Part shown: in pieces, positions 1 to 8,390 of the stretch | Layout: every line of letters begins with the position of its first letter | Numbering within the stretch: position 1 is the stretch's first letter | DNA from: Phycisphaerae bacterium | GTDB taxonomy: Bacteria; Planctomycetota; Phycisphaerae; Phycisphaerales; SM1A02 | DNA: 39,995 bases | Direction: 5' to 3' | NCBI GenBank assembly: GCA_018701395.1 | Contig: JABIWU010000022.1 | Span: forward strand, 1 to 39,995 | Notes under the pieces: generated by a model | Told to the model about the DNA's origin: nothing | Seen by the model: the letters and a program-made list of their open reading frames with translations, nothing else | Databases searched by the model: none | Made by a program: the position numbers and the translations under genes

Positions 1-88
1 ATTACATAAAAAAAGAAATTTTTTAAACGAACGAAAAACCGCACAAAAAACAACAAATAAACAAATTGAGTTCAAACTACACACTCAC
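1..88. other. Upstream region of comEC, no gene seen
   Basis: Very A-rich stretch before the first gene. I see no convincing -35/-10 pair at normal spacing and no Shine-Dalgarno sequence directly before the ATG at 89. It may hold the promoter of comEC or the end of an upstream transcription unit outside the window. Confidence 0.4.
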
Positions 89-2458
89 ATGTCTTTAACA
101 ATATCGACAATAAAACCACCGGACATTCCTTGGTCTCCGCTCGCCACGCTCGGCCTCGCCTCGTCGGTTGGCTCTTATCTAGGAACAACAGAATACACAG
201 CAGATTACAACCCATTTATTTTCATTGGCGCGTCCGCAGTCACTTCAATCGCTGGGTTGGTGTTTTTGAAACAAAACAAGTTTTTGTGTCTTGCCGTTTC
301 TTTTTGCGCCCTGTTTTTTGGGAGATCTATATTAGCAACAAACAACAAGGTGCCCATTTGGATTTCTATGTTAAATGGTGACATCGTCGAAATTGTTGGG
401 GGCGTGGTTACTGACCCAACAACCAAAAAATCAACGGTTGGCGACATGGCGCCATTTGATTACAAAGAAACCACAACTCAATTTGTGGTTGAGGCAAAAC
501 TACACACCACAAACAAAGCGACACAAAAACCATCAAAAATAACTGTGATTTGCAATAATTGCGTAGCTGTTTCACTGGGGGACACCGTAGTTTGTTGTGG
601 CTGGCTTTGGAATTCAAACAACACCAATCAAAACACAAAACTGTTTGTTTCGAACAACAACTCAATACAACTACTACAAAAAAAAACAAAAAAAAGGAGT
701 TTAAAACACAAAACAAGAAACCTATTCCTTTGTAATTTGACAGGTAAACAAAAAACACTAGCAAGCGCACTGTTCTTTGGTGTTCGAGACACAGGGTGGC
801 GACCACTCTCTGAAATATTTAGAAGATCGGGAATGTCACACATCCTCGCAATCAGTGGCATGCACATAGGCCTTTTTGTTTTGTTAATTTCAATAGTTCT
901 GAATCAACTAGGAATTTCTAGAACAACTTCAATATTTATAACCCTAACAATGTTGTTTTTTGTTTTGTATTTAGTGGAAACTCGACCCCCAGTAATTCGG
1001 TCAGCATTAATGCTGGTTGTGTTTTTATTAATTAATTTTCTAAAAATAAAATGCAACACCATTTCTTTGTTGGGCTTGTCGGCAATTTGCATTTTGCTTT
1101 TGTTTCCGCAAGACGCTGGAACCGTGGGATTTCAATTAAGTTTTGTGGTTGTGGCGTCCTTGTGCACCGTTCTTCCGAGAATGATTTGGCGAACCACAGG
1201 AACGCCATGCGCAAACAGCCCGATTAAAACAACACTCTTGCGCGGGGTGGTAATCATGTGGCTAACAGGCTTATGCGCCTGGCTGGTTTCTACCCCAATA
1301 ACAATGCATACATTTGGTACGCTTTCGCCGTCGGGAATAATTTCAAACATTCCCTCTGTGGTAGCCCTACTAATAACACTCTGGGCCGGCGTTGTTTCAG
1401 CCCTTTTTCAACTTTTAGAAATACCAAGCGAAACGGTTGTGTGGATGTTTAGCACATCTTTGGCGCTTTTAATCGCCACAGCAGAAGCATTTAACAACAC
1501 GCCGTTTGGTTTTTTGGAAATAAAAAAAACGCCATGGATAGTTTCGGTGGCACTGTTGGCGAGTACCGCGCTATGGATTTTAAAAATTAAACACCGCCAC
1601 AAGGCGCGGGCGGCGCTTTTGGCCACAATTCTTTTGTGCGTTTTTATTGTTCATGCAAAATCAAACGACACAGTTATCACCACGCTTGATGTGGGGCACG
1701 GAACGTGCCACATTATTCAACACAAAGCCTTCACAATAATGATAGACGGCGGCTCAAGAAATAATCTTGATGTTGGAATGAACAAAATATCTCCACAATT
1801 AAAAGAACTAGGTGTTTCACATATTGACATGGTTGTTATAACACACTCAGACATAGACCATGTTGCGGGGATAATTGATGTTGCAAGAGCGGTTTCGGTC
1901 GGGAAAATTTTAATGGCACCACAGACGGCCAATTACCAAACCGCACCCCTAGCGAGAGTGATAAGCCTTGTTTTAAGAGAAGGTGTTCAAATAGTACTTG
2001 GAAGCGAAGGGTGGAAAGAGAGCTTTGGCGACATTAGAATAAAAATGCTATCCCCAAGCGTGCGCGATAACCCAAAATCAACAAACGCAGCATCAATTGT
2101 GCTGCTTGTAGAGTCATACCAAAAAAGAATTTTGTTTACAGGCGACATAGACGAAGAGAAAATTCTAGAACTTACAAAAACCCTCAAAGAAACGATTGAT
2201 GTGATGGAATTACCACACCACGGCCAGTGGAGCGAGGAGTCCAACGAATTTGTTCTTCAAACGCGCCCAGGCGCGATTATTCAGTCGACAAATAAATCAA
2301 GACACGCGAAAGATCGGTGGCTATTCTCAAACAACACAGAACGATTTGTAACAGCGGTTGACGGAACAATTACAACAACAATAAAACCCAGCGGCTTAAT
2401 TTCGATTATTGGGTCAAAAGACCCTGTTACCATGCCACCATGTTTATTACACCACTAA
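89..2458 (+). CDS. comEC: ComEC/Rec2-family DNA uptake channel
   Basis: Inner-membrane channel that carries single-stranded DNA into the cytoplasm during natural transformation. The 789-residue protein has the full ComEC layout. Residues 1-75 hold N-terminal hydrophobic segments, about 80-210 an OB-like (DUF4131) region, about 230-520 the polytopic Competence domain with the hallmark SGMHIG around residues 256-261, and about 530-789 a metallo-beta-lactamase-like domain. That last domain keeps LDVGHG (533-538), HSDIDH (586-591) and PHHG (709-712), so its metal site looks intact. The gene overlaps the following sugar dehydrogenase by 19 nt, so the two are probably co-transcribed. No other competence gene is in the window. 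An A9-C-A8 tract at 678-695 lies in the coding region. The family call is secure; whether the strain is transformable cannot be told. Confidence 0.95.
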   Translation: MSLTISTIKPPDIPWSPLATLGLASSVGSYLGTTEYTADYNPFIFIGASAVTSIAGLVFLKQNKFLCLAVSFCALFFGRSILATNNKVPIWISMLNGDIVEIVGGVVTDPTTKKSTVGDMAPFDYKETTTQFVVEAKLHTTNKATQKPSKITVICNNCVAVSLGDTVVCCGWLWNSNNTNQNTKLFVSNNNSIQLLQKKTKKRSLKHKTRNLFLCNLTGKQKTLASALFFGVRDTGWRPLSEIFRRSGMSHILAISGMHIGLFVLLISIVLNQLGISRTTSIFITLTMLFFVLYLVETRPPVIRSALMLVVFLLINFLKIKCNTISLLGLSAICILLLFPQDAGTVGFQLSFVVVASLCTVLPRMIWRTTGTPCANSPIKTTLLRGVVIMWLTGLCAWLVSTPITMHTFGTLSPSGIISNIPSVVALLITLWAGVVSALFQLLEIPSETVVWMFSTSLALLIATAEAFNNTPFGFLEIKKTPWIVSVALLASTALWILKIKHRHKARAALLATILLCVFIVHAKSNDTVITTLDVGHGTCHIIQHKAFTIMIDGGSRNNLDVGMNKISPQLKELGVSHIDMVVITHSDIDHVAGIIDVARAVSVGKILMAPQTANYQTAPLARVISLVLREGVQIVLGSEGWKESFGDIRIKMLSPSVRDNPKSTNAASIVLLVESYQKRILFTGDIDEEKILELTKTLKETIDVMELPHHGQWSEESNEFVLQTRPGAIIQSTNKSRHAKDRWLFSNNTERFVTAVDGTITTTIKPSGLISIIGSKDPVTMPPCLLHH

Positions 2459-3600
2459 CAATTGTTGTGGCGCTTTCGTCGGCGCCACAATATCGATTTG
2501 AACCAATTCACGCCTCTCTTCAGTTCGACGAGCCCGTGCAAGCGGTGTTCGATGGAGTTACAAACGGCGTTATGTATGTTGTAGAAAAGGATGGTGTTGT
2601 GAGAAGGGTCACAACTAATTTAACCGAAAAAGAAAAACCAATTTTCTTAGATATACGAAGCAACTGCGCAGTTAATCATTCGGAAGAAGGATTACTCTCT
2701 TTGGCATTTCATCCAAACTACAAAACAAACAAAGAATTATATGTTTGGTATACAGCAACAAATCCAAGAAGGTGTGTTCTTTCAAAATTCACAGCGGGTG
2801 AAGACGGCCTAAGCGCAGAACAATCAACCGAGGTGATTTTATTAGAAGTAGCACAGCCTTGGGGCAACCACAACGGCGGTACCGTACTGTTTGGCGACGA
2901 CGGCTTTTTATATGTAGGCATTGGTGATGGTGGCGCATCTAATGACCCACAAAAAAACGGTCAAAATAAAAAAACATTACTTGCTTCAATTATTAGAATT
3001 GATCCAAACAAAACAAATGGCGAAAAAATGTATTCCACCCCCCCAGACAACCCATTTGTCAACGAGGAAGACGCGAGGCCAGAATTGTGGGCAATAGGCA
3101 TGCGAAACCCTTGGCGCATGAGTTTTGACAAAGAAACCGGAGAACTTTGGGTCGGCGATGTTGGTCAAAACAAATGGGAAGAAATCGATATTGTGGAAAA
3201 AGGTAAAAATTACGGGTGGAATATTCGCGAAGGAAAACACCCGTTTAAGAAAAGCAAGATAGACACCGAAACGACCGAGCCAGTGTTCGAGTATGGAAGA
3301 AGAAGCGGCGGATCGATTACCGGTGGTTATGTGTATCGCGGTGAAAAAATACCAAGCCTGTTCGGAAAATATATATATTCCGACTACTTAAGCCGCAGGG
3401 TCTGGGTGCTTTCGCCCCCAAACAAAGAAGAAACCGAATATTTAGCAGAAAAAATAGCAAAAAGCACCCCGCTGGCAATTTCATCTTTTGGCGAAACGCC
3501 AAGTGGCGAAATTATTGCGTGTGGGTTTGAAACACCATACTCAACGACCGGAAAAATTTACAAGTTGGTTCATTTTTCAGATTCTCCGCCAACCAATTGA
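2440..3600 (+). CDS. PQQ-dependent sugar dehydrogenase (soluble glucose/aldose dehydrogenase family)
   Basis: Predicted periplasmic six-bladed beta-propeller of the GSDH/YliI family, which oxidises aldose sugars with pyrroloquinoline quinone as cofactor. The 386-residue protein starts with a short hydrophobic segment (residues 1-15) that could be a signal peptide, although it lacks the usual positive n-region. Family motifs are present in order: NHNGG around residues 143-147 with a His in the place of the catalytic base, GDGGASNDP, MRNPWRMSFD, WVGDVGQN and NYGWN. The start overlaps comEC by 19 nt, which fits translational coupling. The 3' end overlaps the convergent VKOR-DsbA gene by 31 nt. 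No pqq biosynthesis gene is visible here. The substrate is unknown, and some family members act on other sugars or have no known activity. Confidence 0.88.
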   Translation: MFITPLTIVVALSSAPQYRFEPIHASLQFDEPVQAVFDGVTNGVMYVVEKDGVVRRVTTNLTEKEKPIFLDIRSNCAVNHSEEGLLSLAFHPNYKTNKELYVWYTATNPRRCVLSKFTAGEDGLSAEQSTEVILLEVAQPWGNHNGGTVLFGDDGFLYVGIGDGGASNDPQKNGQNKKTLLASIIRIDPNKTNGEKMYSTPPDNPFVNEEDARPELWAIGMRNPWRMSFDKETGELWVGDVGQNKWEEIDIVEKGKNYGWNIREGKHPFKKSKIDTETTEPVFEYGRRSGGSITGGYVYRGEKIPSLFGKYIYSDYLSRRVWVLSPPNKEETEYLAEKIAKSTPLAISSFGETPSGEIIACGFETPYSTTGKIYKLVHFSDSPPTN

Positions 3601-5357
3601 ATTATTTGTTTAAACATTTCTTGCGCCGGGATTTCGTCGCTTTTCCAACGAGGAACAAAACGGTGGTCAATTGTTAGAACTGGCACACCTTTGCGCCACA
3701 CATTATTTTTTGTGAGAATATCTACTCGCATCTGATTATTGACATCAATTCCAACCATTACATCTTGAAGAATATCCAAAGAAACACCAGTAATCGATAG
3801 CGCATAGTTTTTGGCATCTTCAATATTGGTGGTTCCAACCTGTTCCATTAACCAATTGTGCATTTTCTTTCGCGCTTCTTCACCACCTAACGCATGCGCC
3901 GCAATTACCAATTTCGCCAAAACACACGAACCGTCGTATTTTGTGAGCATTGAACTAATTCCCGCATTACAGTTTTCATCTATAGGAAAATGTCTAAAGG
4001 TGTATTTAATTGTGTTTGGAAAGCGTTTAATTGTGTTTTTAATTTCACGGTCTAGCTCTTTAGACAGACTCGCCTGGTAGTCACCCCAAACCACAAATTC
4101 AATTTCCCCGTCGCCAAACCAAACCAAGCCCTCTTCGCCGGGCATTGTTGTTTTTCGACCCCTCCGCCAATCTTCCACAAGTTTTTTATTTGCGCCTGGT
4201 GGCGCCTCAACCACCCCTGCACCAACACCACCCACAACTTTATTTATTGCCTGTTCAATTGTGCCCTGACCACCGTAATACCACAAATATTCAACACCAT
4301 TAATAAAGACCATCGGCGTGAAATAAACCCCCAGCGCCTTTCCGTCTACCGCATCACCCTTTACAAGCGCCAGAGTTTTGTCGTCCATCATTGTGGCTAT
4401 AACGTCTTGTGCGTTAAACCCAAGTGCAGTGAGACTACCGGCAAAACTTTGATCGGTAAAACTCCCGCCTTGAGAAAAAAGCCAAGTGTGCATTTTCTCC
4501 CACGCCTCTTCTCCACCAATCATTGCCGCAGCCTCGGCGGCCCGGGCGGCCCAGCAGGCATTCCCATGTAATTTAAACGTACCAATAGTGTCGTTACAGT
4601 CGTAATTTAATGGGAAATGTTTAACAACAACAGAAATATCATCTCGCGTGGTCATTAGTTGTGCCAAATCACCCTCAATTCGTTTGCAATCTGGACACTG
4701 ATAATCCGTGTACATAACAATCTGAACAGGTGCGCTGGGCGAACCAATTCGGTGCCCACCCTTAAGCAAAGCAAGCGTAGATTCTTCAGCACCACCAGCG
4801 GTGATCTGCTCTAGGTTTTCTTTGTATTTTAGCGATTCGTGCTCTGTTTTATTTTTGGAAACATACGTTCCAACTATAAATAAAATGCACAAAGAAACAA
4901 CAAAACTACCCCAAAGAACAACGGGTTCAAACAAAGAAGAACCTTCGTTTTTCTTACCCCTCACACAAAGCACCCAGAATAAAATGTTACAAAAATGAGA
5001 GAGGGCACACCACTTACAAAAACTTCCAATAAAAACCATGACAACAATAAAACCCAACGAAGCGAAAACACCAAGGAGCACAGAAGACTTGAATTTATTA
5101 GAAAAGTTAGTGCCGGTAGTCCACGCAACAAATAAAGACCAAAACCAAGCCAAACCCACAAACGACACCGGAATCAAAACACCAGGAACGGTCCCCCATG
5201 GGCCGTTTGTAATATTGTCGCACCCGCTGCCAACCCCACAACCCGGAATAGAATTAAACAACCCAAGTTTTGTTCCAGACAGAACCAAAGAAGAACCAGT
5301 CGCAACAAGCAGCAGCAGTGTGCCTATATAAAAAAACGGAGATGTATATTTATTCAT
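3570..5357 (-). CDS. VKOR - DsbA - pseudo-DsbA fusion protein
   Basis: Disulfide-bond forming membrane enzyme of 595 residues. Residues 1-165 are a vitamin K epoxide reductase-like domain with several membrane helices. The loop cysteines C40 and C46 (Cx5C) and the quinone-side CKWC pair (C114/C117) are both present. After a linker come two tandem DsbA/thioredoxin-like domains. The first (about 200-385) has the catalytic CPDC at 221-224. The second (about 400-595) aligns to it over its whole length, but its CPDC position reads Ala-Ser-Leu-Ser. VKOR takes electrons from the fused DsbA and passes them to quinone; this follows from the family. The role of the second, cysteine-less domain is unknown. 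The gene begins 19 nt after argS on the same strand, and its tail overlaps the convergent sugar dehydrogenase by 31 nt. Confidence 0.92.
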   Translation of the reverse strand: MNKYTSPFFYIGTLLLLVATGSSLVLSGTKLGLFNSIPGCGVGSGCDNITNGPWGTVPGVLIPVSFVGLAWFWSLFVAWTTGTNFSNKFKSSVLLGVFASLGFIVVMVFIGSFCKWCALSHFCNILFWVLCVRGKKNEGSSLFEPVVLWGSFVVSLCILFIVGTYVSKNKTEHESLKYKENLEQITAGGAEESTLALLKGGHRIGSPSAPVQIVMYTDYQCPDCKRIEGDLAQLMTTRDDISVVVKHFPLNYDCNDTIGTFKLHGNACWAARAAEAAAMIGGEEAWEKMHTWLFSQGGSFTDQSFAGSLTALGFNAQDVIATMMDDKTLALVKGDAVDGKALGVYFTPMVFINGVEYLWYYGGQGTIEQAINKVVGGVGAGVVEAPPGANKKLVEDWRRGRKTTMPGEEGLVWFGDGEIEFVVWGDYQASLSKELDREIKNTIKRFPNTIKYTFRHFPIDENCNAGISSMLTKYDGSCVLAKLVIAAHALGGEEARKKMHNWLMEQVGTTNIEDAKNYALSITGVSLDILQDVMVGIDVNNQMRVDILTKNNVWRKGVPVLTIDHRFVPRWKSDEIPAQEMFKQIIQLVGGESEK

Positions 5358-5376
5358 TTTTAGTCTTTCTCGATTT

Positions 5377-7203
5377 TTACATTTGTTCTGGCGATTCGAT
5401 GCCGAGCATATCTAACCCATCAACAATCACCCGCCTTGTGAGGTCCGACAAACGAAGTCGTGACTGTTTTGTTAATTCATCATCTAATTTCAATACAGGA
5501 CACAATTGATAGAACGCACTAAAGGCATCAGTTAATTCATATAACCATGTACAAAGTCTGTGTGGTTCTAAGTATTTAATGGAATCGTGCAACACGTTGT
5601 TGTATTGAAGTAATTTTAAGGCAAGAACCCTCTCTTGAGGCTCTTCGATAACCAGTTTGGCACCCACCCGCTCACCACCCTTTCGGATAAGCGACGAAAT
5701 TCTCGCGCAAGCATATTGAATATATGGTCCCGTATTCCCCTCAAACGCCACCATTCTATTCATATCAAAAACATAATCACGAATAAGATCATTTGAAAGG
5801 TCTGCGTATTTAATTGCCCCGATGCCAATCTGTCTACCAATAGTTTTAAGTTCCGCGTCGCACATTTTTGAGGTTGGAGAATTTGGTTCTTTCGACCTCT
5901 TAATCACTTCGGTTGTTCCTCGTTCAACAGCTTCGTGCAACAAAGAGTCTAGGGTTACATTTGAACCACTTCGAGTTTTTAATGGCTTGTTGTCATCACC
6001 TAAAACAGAACCAAAGGGAACATGTACCAACTCCGCCCCGGTTCCGTCGGGCGTTTGGTTCCAAGAAATTAACGCTGTCGCATCAAACAAATCTTTAAAG
6101 TGGTCGCGCTGCCGAGCATCCACAACATAAATTACTCGGTCCGCCCCAAGCTCGTTCGTTCTAAATCGAACGGCGGCTAAATCCGTTGTTGCATACAAAA
6201 AACCACCATCAGATTTTTGAATTAACATTGGCCGTTCTCTATTCTTAAAACGAACAACTATTGCCCCATCATCTTCTATTCCCAACCCAGAAGAAACAAA
6301 AGATTCGACTACGCCACCAAGCCGATCCCTATAAAAAGATTCGCCCCGGTTATTCTCTGGCCCAACTTTTACATTGAGTAAATCAAGAGACGCATAAACA
6401 GCCTCCATGGTGCAATCGATTAATTTTTGCCAGTTCGCCAAGAGTTTTTTATCACCCCGCTGAAGGGCGTTTAACACGGTTTTTGCGGCGGCCTGTGCCC
6501 CGAGGGCACTTGCGTTTTGTTCTTCGATCTCTATAAATCGGTGCGGACCAGATTGTAATTTTTTCGCAGCCTTTTCTCCACGCAATTCATCTTTTGCAAC
6601 AAGTTGCGCGTTTTTGTACGCAGCGTTTAGGTCATCAAGCTCTAGCGTGTCCAGGTTTGTTTCAGAAGACAAGAGTTGCTCTAACACCATTGCAATTGGC
6701 AACCCCCAATCACCAAGATGGTTTTCCCGATATACCGTTCTCCCAACGCGTTCGTACATTCTTGCAATAGAATCACCAATGATAGTGGAGCGAAGGTGTC
6801 CAACATGAAGTTGTTTCGCAACATTTACACCACACAAGTCAATAGCAATTGCGTGTGTATCTTTGTCTGGTTCTACACCAAGGTTTTCACAATCCATTTC
6901 TTCAACAAGTTTTGTAATGGTTTCGTTGTTGATTCGGATGTTTATAAAACCAGGACCAGCAACTTCTGGTTTGTCTGCAAAAGTACCAAAGTCAACCACC
7001 GAAACTATTTTTTCAGCGAGTTCTATTGGGTTGTGTCCATATTTTTTACCCAGTCCCATTGCCCCATTCGCTTGGAAGTCAGCGATTTCTGGGTTTTGGG
7101 CTCTTCTGATTACAGGATCAATTTCATTTGGATCAATATTTAACACGCTCCCAAACGCCGTTTTAAGAGAATCGCAGATATGTTGTTGGATGTTTAAAGA
7201 CAT
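5377..7203 (-). CDS. argS: Arginine--tRNA ligase
   Basis: Class I aminoacyl-tRNA synthetase that charges tRNA-Arg; essential and cytosolic. The 608-residue protein has an N-terminal Arg-S additional domain (1-100). The HIGH-type motif HVGH (133-136) lies in the context VAKQLHVGHLRST. The KMSK-equivalent region KPLKTRSGSNV follows, and a C-terminal DALR anticodon-binding helix bundle ends the protein. It lacks a canonical KMSK, as is usual for many ArgRS. I chose the ATG at 7203 because an upstream in-frame start at 7260 would add 19 residues that match no ArgRS and would run through the divergent promoter. No Shine-Dalgarno sequence precedes it. It heads a two-gene operon with the VKOR-DsbA gene. 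Confidence 0.96.
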   Translation of the reverse strand: MSLNIQQHICDSLKTAFGSVLNIDPNEIDPVIRRAQNPEIADFQANGAMGLGKKYGHNPIELAEKIVSVVDFGTFADKPEVAGPGFINIRINNETITKLVEEMDCENLGVEPDKDTHAIAIDLCGVNVAKQLHVGHLRSTIIGDSIARMYERVGRTVYRENHLGDWGLPIAMVLEQLLSSETNLDTLELDDLNAAYKNAQLVAKDELRGEKAAKKLQSGPHRFIEIEEQNASALGAQAAAKTVLNALQRGDKKLLANWQKLIDCTMEAVYASLDLLNVKVGPENNRGESFYRDRLGGVVESFVSSGLGIEDDGAIVVRFKNRERPMLIQKSDGGFLYATTDLAAVRFRTNELGADRVIYVVDARQRDHFKDLFDATALISWNQTPDGTGAELVHVPFGSVLGDDNKPLKTRSGSNVTLDSLLHEAVERGTTEVIKRSKEPNSPTSKMCDAELKTIGRQIGIGAIKYADLSNDLIRDYVFDMNRMVAFEGNTGPYIQYACARISSLIRKGGERVGAKLVIEEPQERVLALKLLQYNNVLHDSIKYLEPHRLCTWLYELTDAFSAFYQLCPVLKLDDELTKQSRLRLSDLTRRVIVDGLDMLGIESPEQM

Positions 7204-7224
7204 ATAGACGCGTACGATAACGAA

Positions 7225-7254
7225 TTGAACCACACTTTGGCACAGTGGTATAAT
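7225..7254 (+). promoter_or_regulatory. Strong sigma70-type promoter of the cobalamin-binding/GTPase gene
   Basis: TTGAAC at 7225-7230 and a perfect TATAAT at 7249-7254 are separated by 18 nt. Only 8 nt lie between the -10 box and the ATG at 7263. Transcription would be expected to begin at or within a base or two of the start codon, giving a leaderless mRNA. No ribosome binding site precedes that ATG, which agrees. The site sits in the 59-nt gap shared with the divergent argS. Confidence 0.8.
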
Positions 7255-7262
7255 TCTCATCT

Positions 7263-8381
7263 ATGGCATCACCAACAAACTCTCCAACAACCGAGCTAGA
7301 AAAAATCGACCGGTGTAGCGAGCTACCTCATAGACCTAGGGTTTTACTTGGAAAAATGGGACTAGACGGCCACGACAGGGGCGTAAAGTTAATCGCAAGG
7401 GCGCTTAGAGACAGTGGAATTCACGTTATTTATTCCGGACTCTGGCAGACCCCAAGAAGCCTGGCAATTTCTGCTCGAGACGAAGACGCAGACATGATCG
7501 CCTGTTCGATGATGAGCAACTCCCACCTTGTTTTAGTTCCTCGCTTATTAAACGAACTCAAAAAGGTTGGTAGACCAGATTTAATTGTTGATATTGGCGG
7601 AATTATTCCCCAAGAAGATATCCAACCCATGCTTGATTGTGGCGTGCGCGGTGTTTATCACACAGGCACAACAATGCTAAATATTGTTGATGCCGTAAAA
7701 TCAGCAACGGTTCAATACAAACCCCTAGAAAACCCAACAACCACACTTGCAGAGCTTTCAAGAAACATCAGTCTTGTAGAGGTTGGCTCTTGTGTTGGTG
7801 CCAAAAAAAGGCGACCCAACAAAGTCATAGGACTAACGGGTTCGCCCGGCGCAGGCAAGTCAACGTTGTCAGCATCAATGGCGGCAGAGTGTGTTCGCCG
7901 CGGCGAAAAAATGGCAATAGTCGCTTACGATCCGATGTCAACAATTTCAGGCGGAGCACTTTTGGGCGACCGCCTTCGCGTAGATTTTAACACGGTAGAT
8001 GAAAATGTTTTTTATAGAAGTTTGGCGCGGGTTGGAGAAGACTACAATTCGCTTCCAGAAATTTTAGAATTAGTCGGCGGCGCAGGTTTTGACAACGTGT
8101 TTGTTGAAACTGTTGGGGCCGGTCAGAACGATGTTGCCATTCGCGACGTTGTAGACAAGACAGTTGTTGTTCTTGTTCCTGGAATGGGCGACTCGGTTCA
8201 AATGGATAAGGCGGGCATTCTTGAAATTGCCGACACCTTTGTCGTTAACAAGGCGGATTATGAAGGCGAAAGCGCACTGGTTCGCGAGCTGTTAGACATT
8301 GCATCGGGTCGAAAAATATTCGAAACTATCGCCACCCAAGGCAAGGGCATCGTTGAATTACTCGGTCATTTGTTTGGTTAA
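7263..8381 (+). CDS. Cobalamin-binding domain fused to MeaB/ArgK-like GTPase
   Basis: Likely part of an adenosylcobalamin-dependent acyl-CoA mutase system. The 372-residue protein has an N-terminal B12-binding fold (about 24-150) with the DxHxxG motif D35-G-H37-D-R-G40 and a GG turn at 112-113. A G3E GTPase of the MeaB/ArgK family follows (about 185-372), with P-loop G193-SPGAGKS to S200, an ETVGAGQND switch motif and NKAD at 329-332. MeaB chaperones load and protect mutase cofactor. In IcmF the same two domains precede the mutase barrel. Here no catalytic barrel follows, and only about 40 residues come after NKAD, so the MeaB dimerisation arm is missing. It may be a mutase small subunit with built-in chaperone. 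The mutase large subunit is not in the window, but a PduO-type adenosyltransferase is (36361-36885). Confidence 0.88.
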   Translation: MASPTNSPTTELEKIDRCSELPHRPRVLLGKMGLDGHDRGVKLIARALRDSGIHVIYSGLWQTPRSLAISARDEDADMIACSMMSNSHLVLVPRLLNELKKVGRPDLIVDIGGIIPQEDIQPMLDCGVRGVYHTGTTMLNIVDAVKSATVQYKPLENPTTTLAELSRNISLVEVGSCVGAKKRRPNKVIGLTGSPGAGKSTLSASMAAECVRRGEKMAIVAYDPMSTISGGALLGDRLRVDFNTVDENVFYRSLARVGEDYNSLPEILELVGGAGFDNVFVETVGAGQNDVAIRDVVDKTVVVLVPGMGDSVQMDKAGILEIADTFVVNKADYEGESALVRELLDIASGRKIFETIATQGKGIVELLGHLFG

Positions 8382-8386
8382 ACCAA
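8374..8386. repeat. Short palindrome at the convergent gene junction
   Basis: TTGGTT-A-AACCAA is a perfect 6-bp inverted repeat around one base. It contains the TAA stop (8379-8381) of the cobalamin/GTPase gene and ends 5 nt before the stop of the convergent prpD-family gene. It is too short to be a confident terminator in either direction, but it is the only hairpin at this 9-nt junction. Confidence 0.4.
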
Positions 8387-8390
8387 GCAA

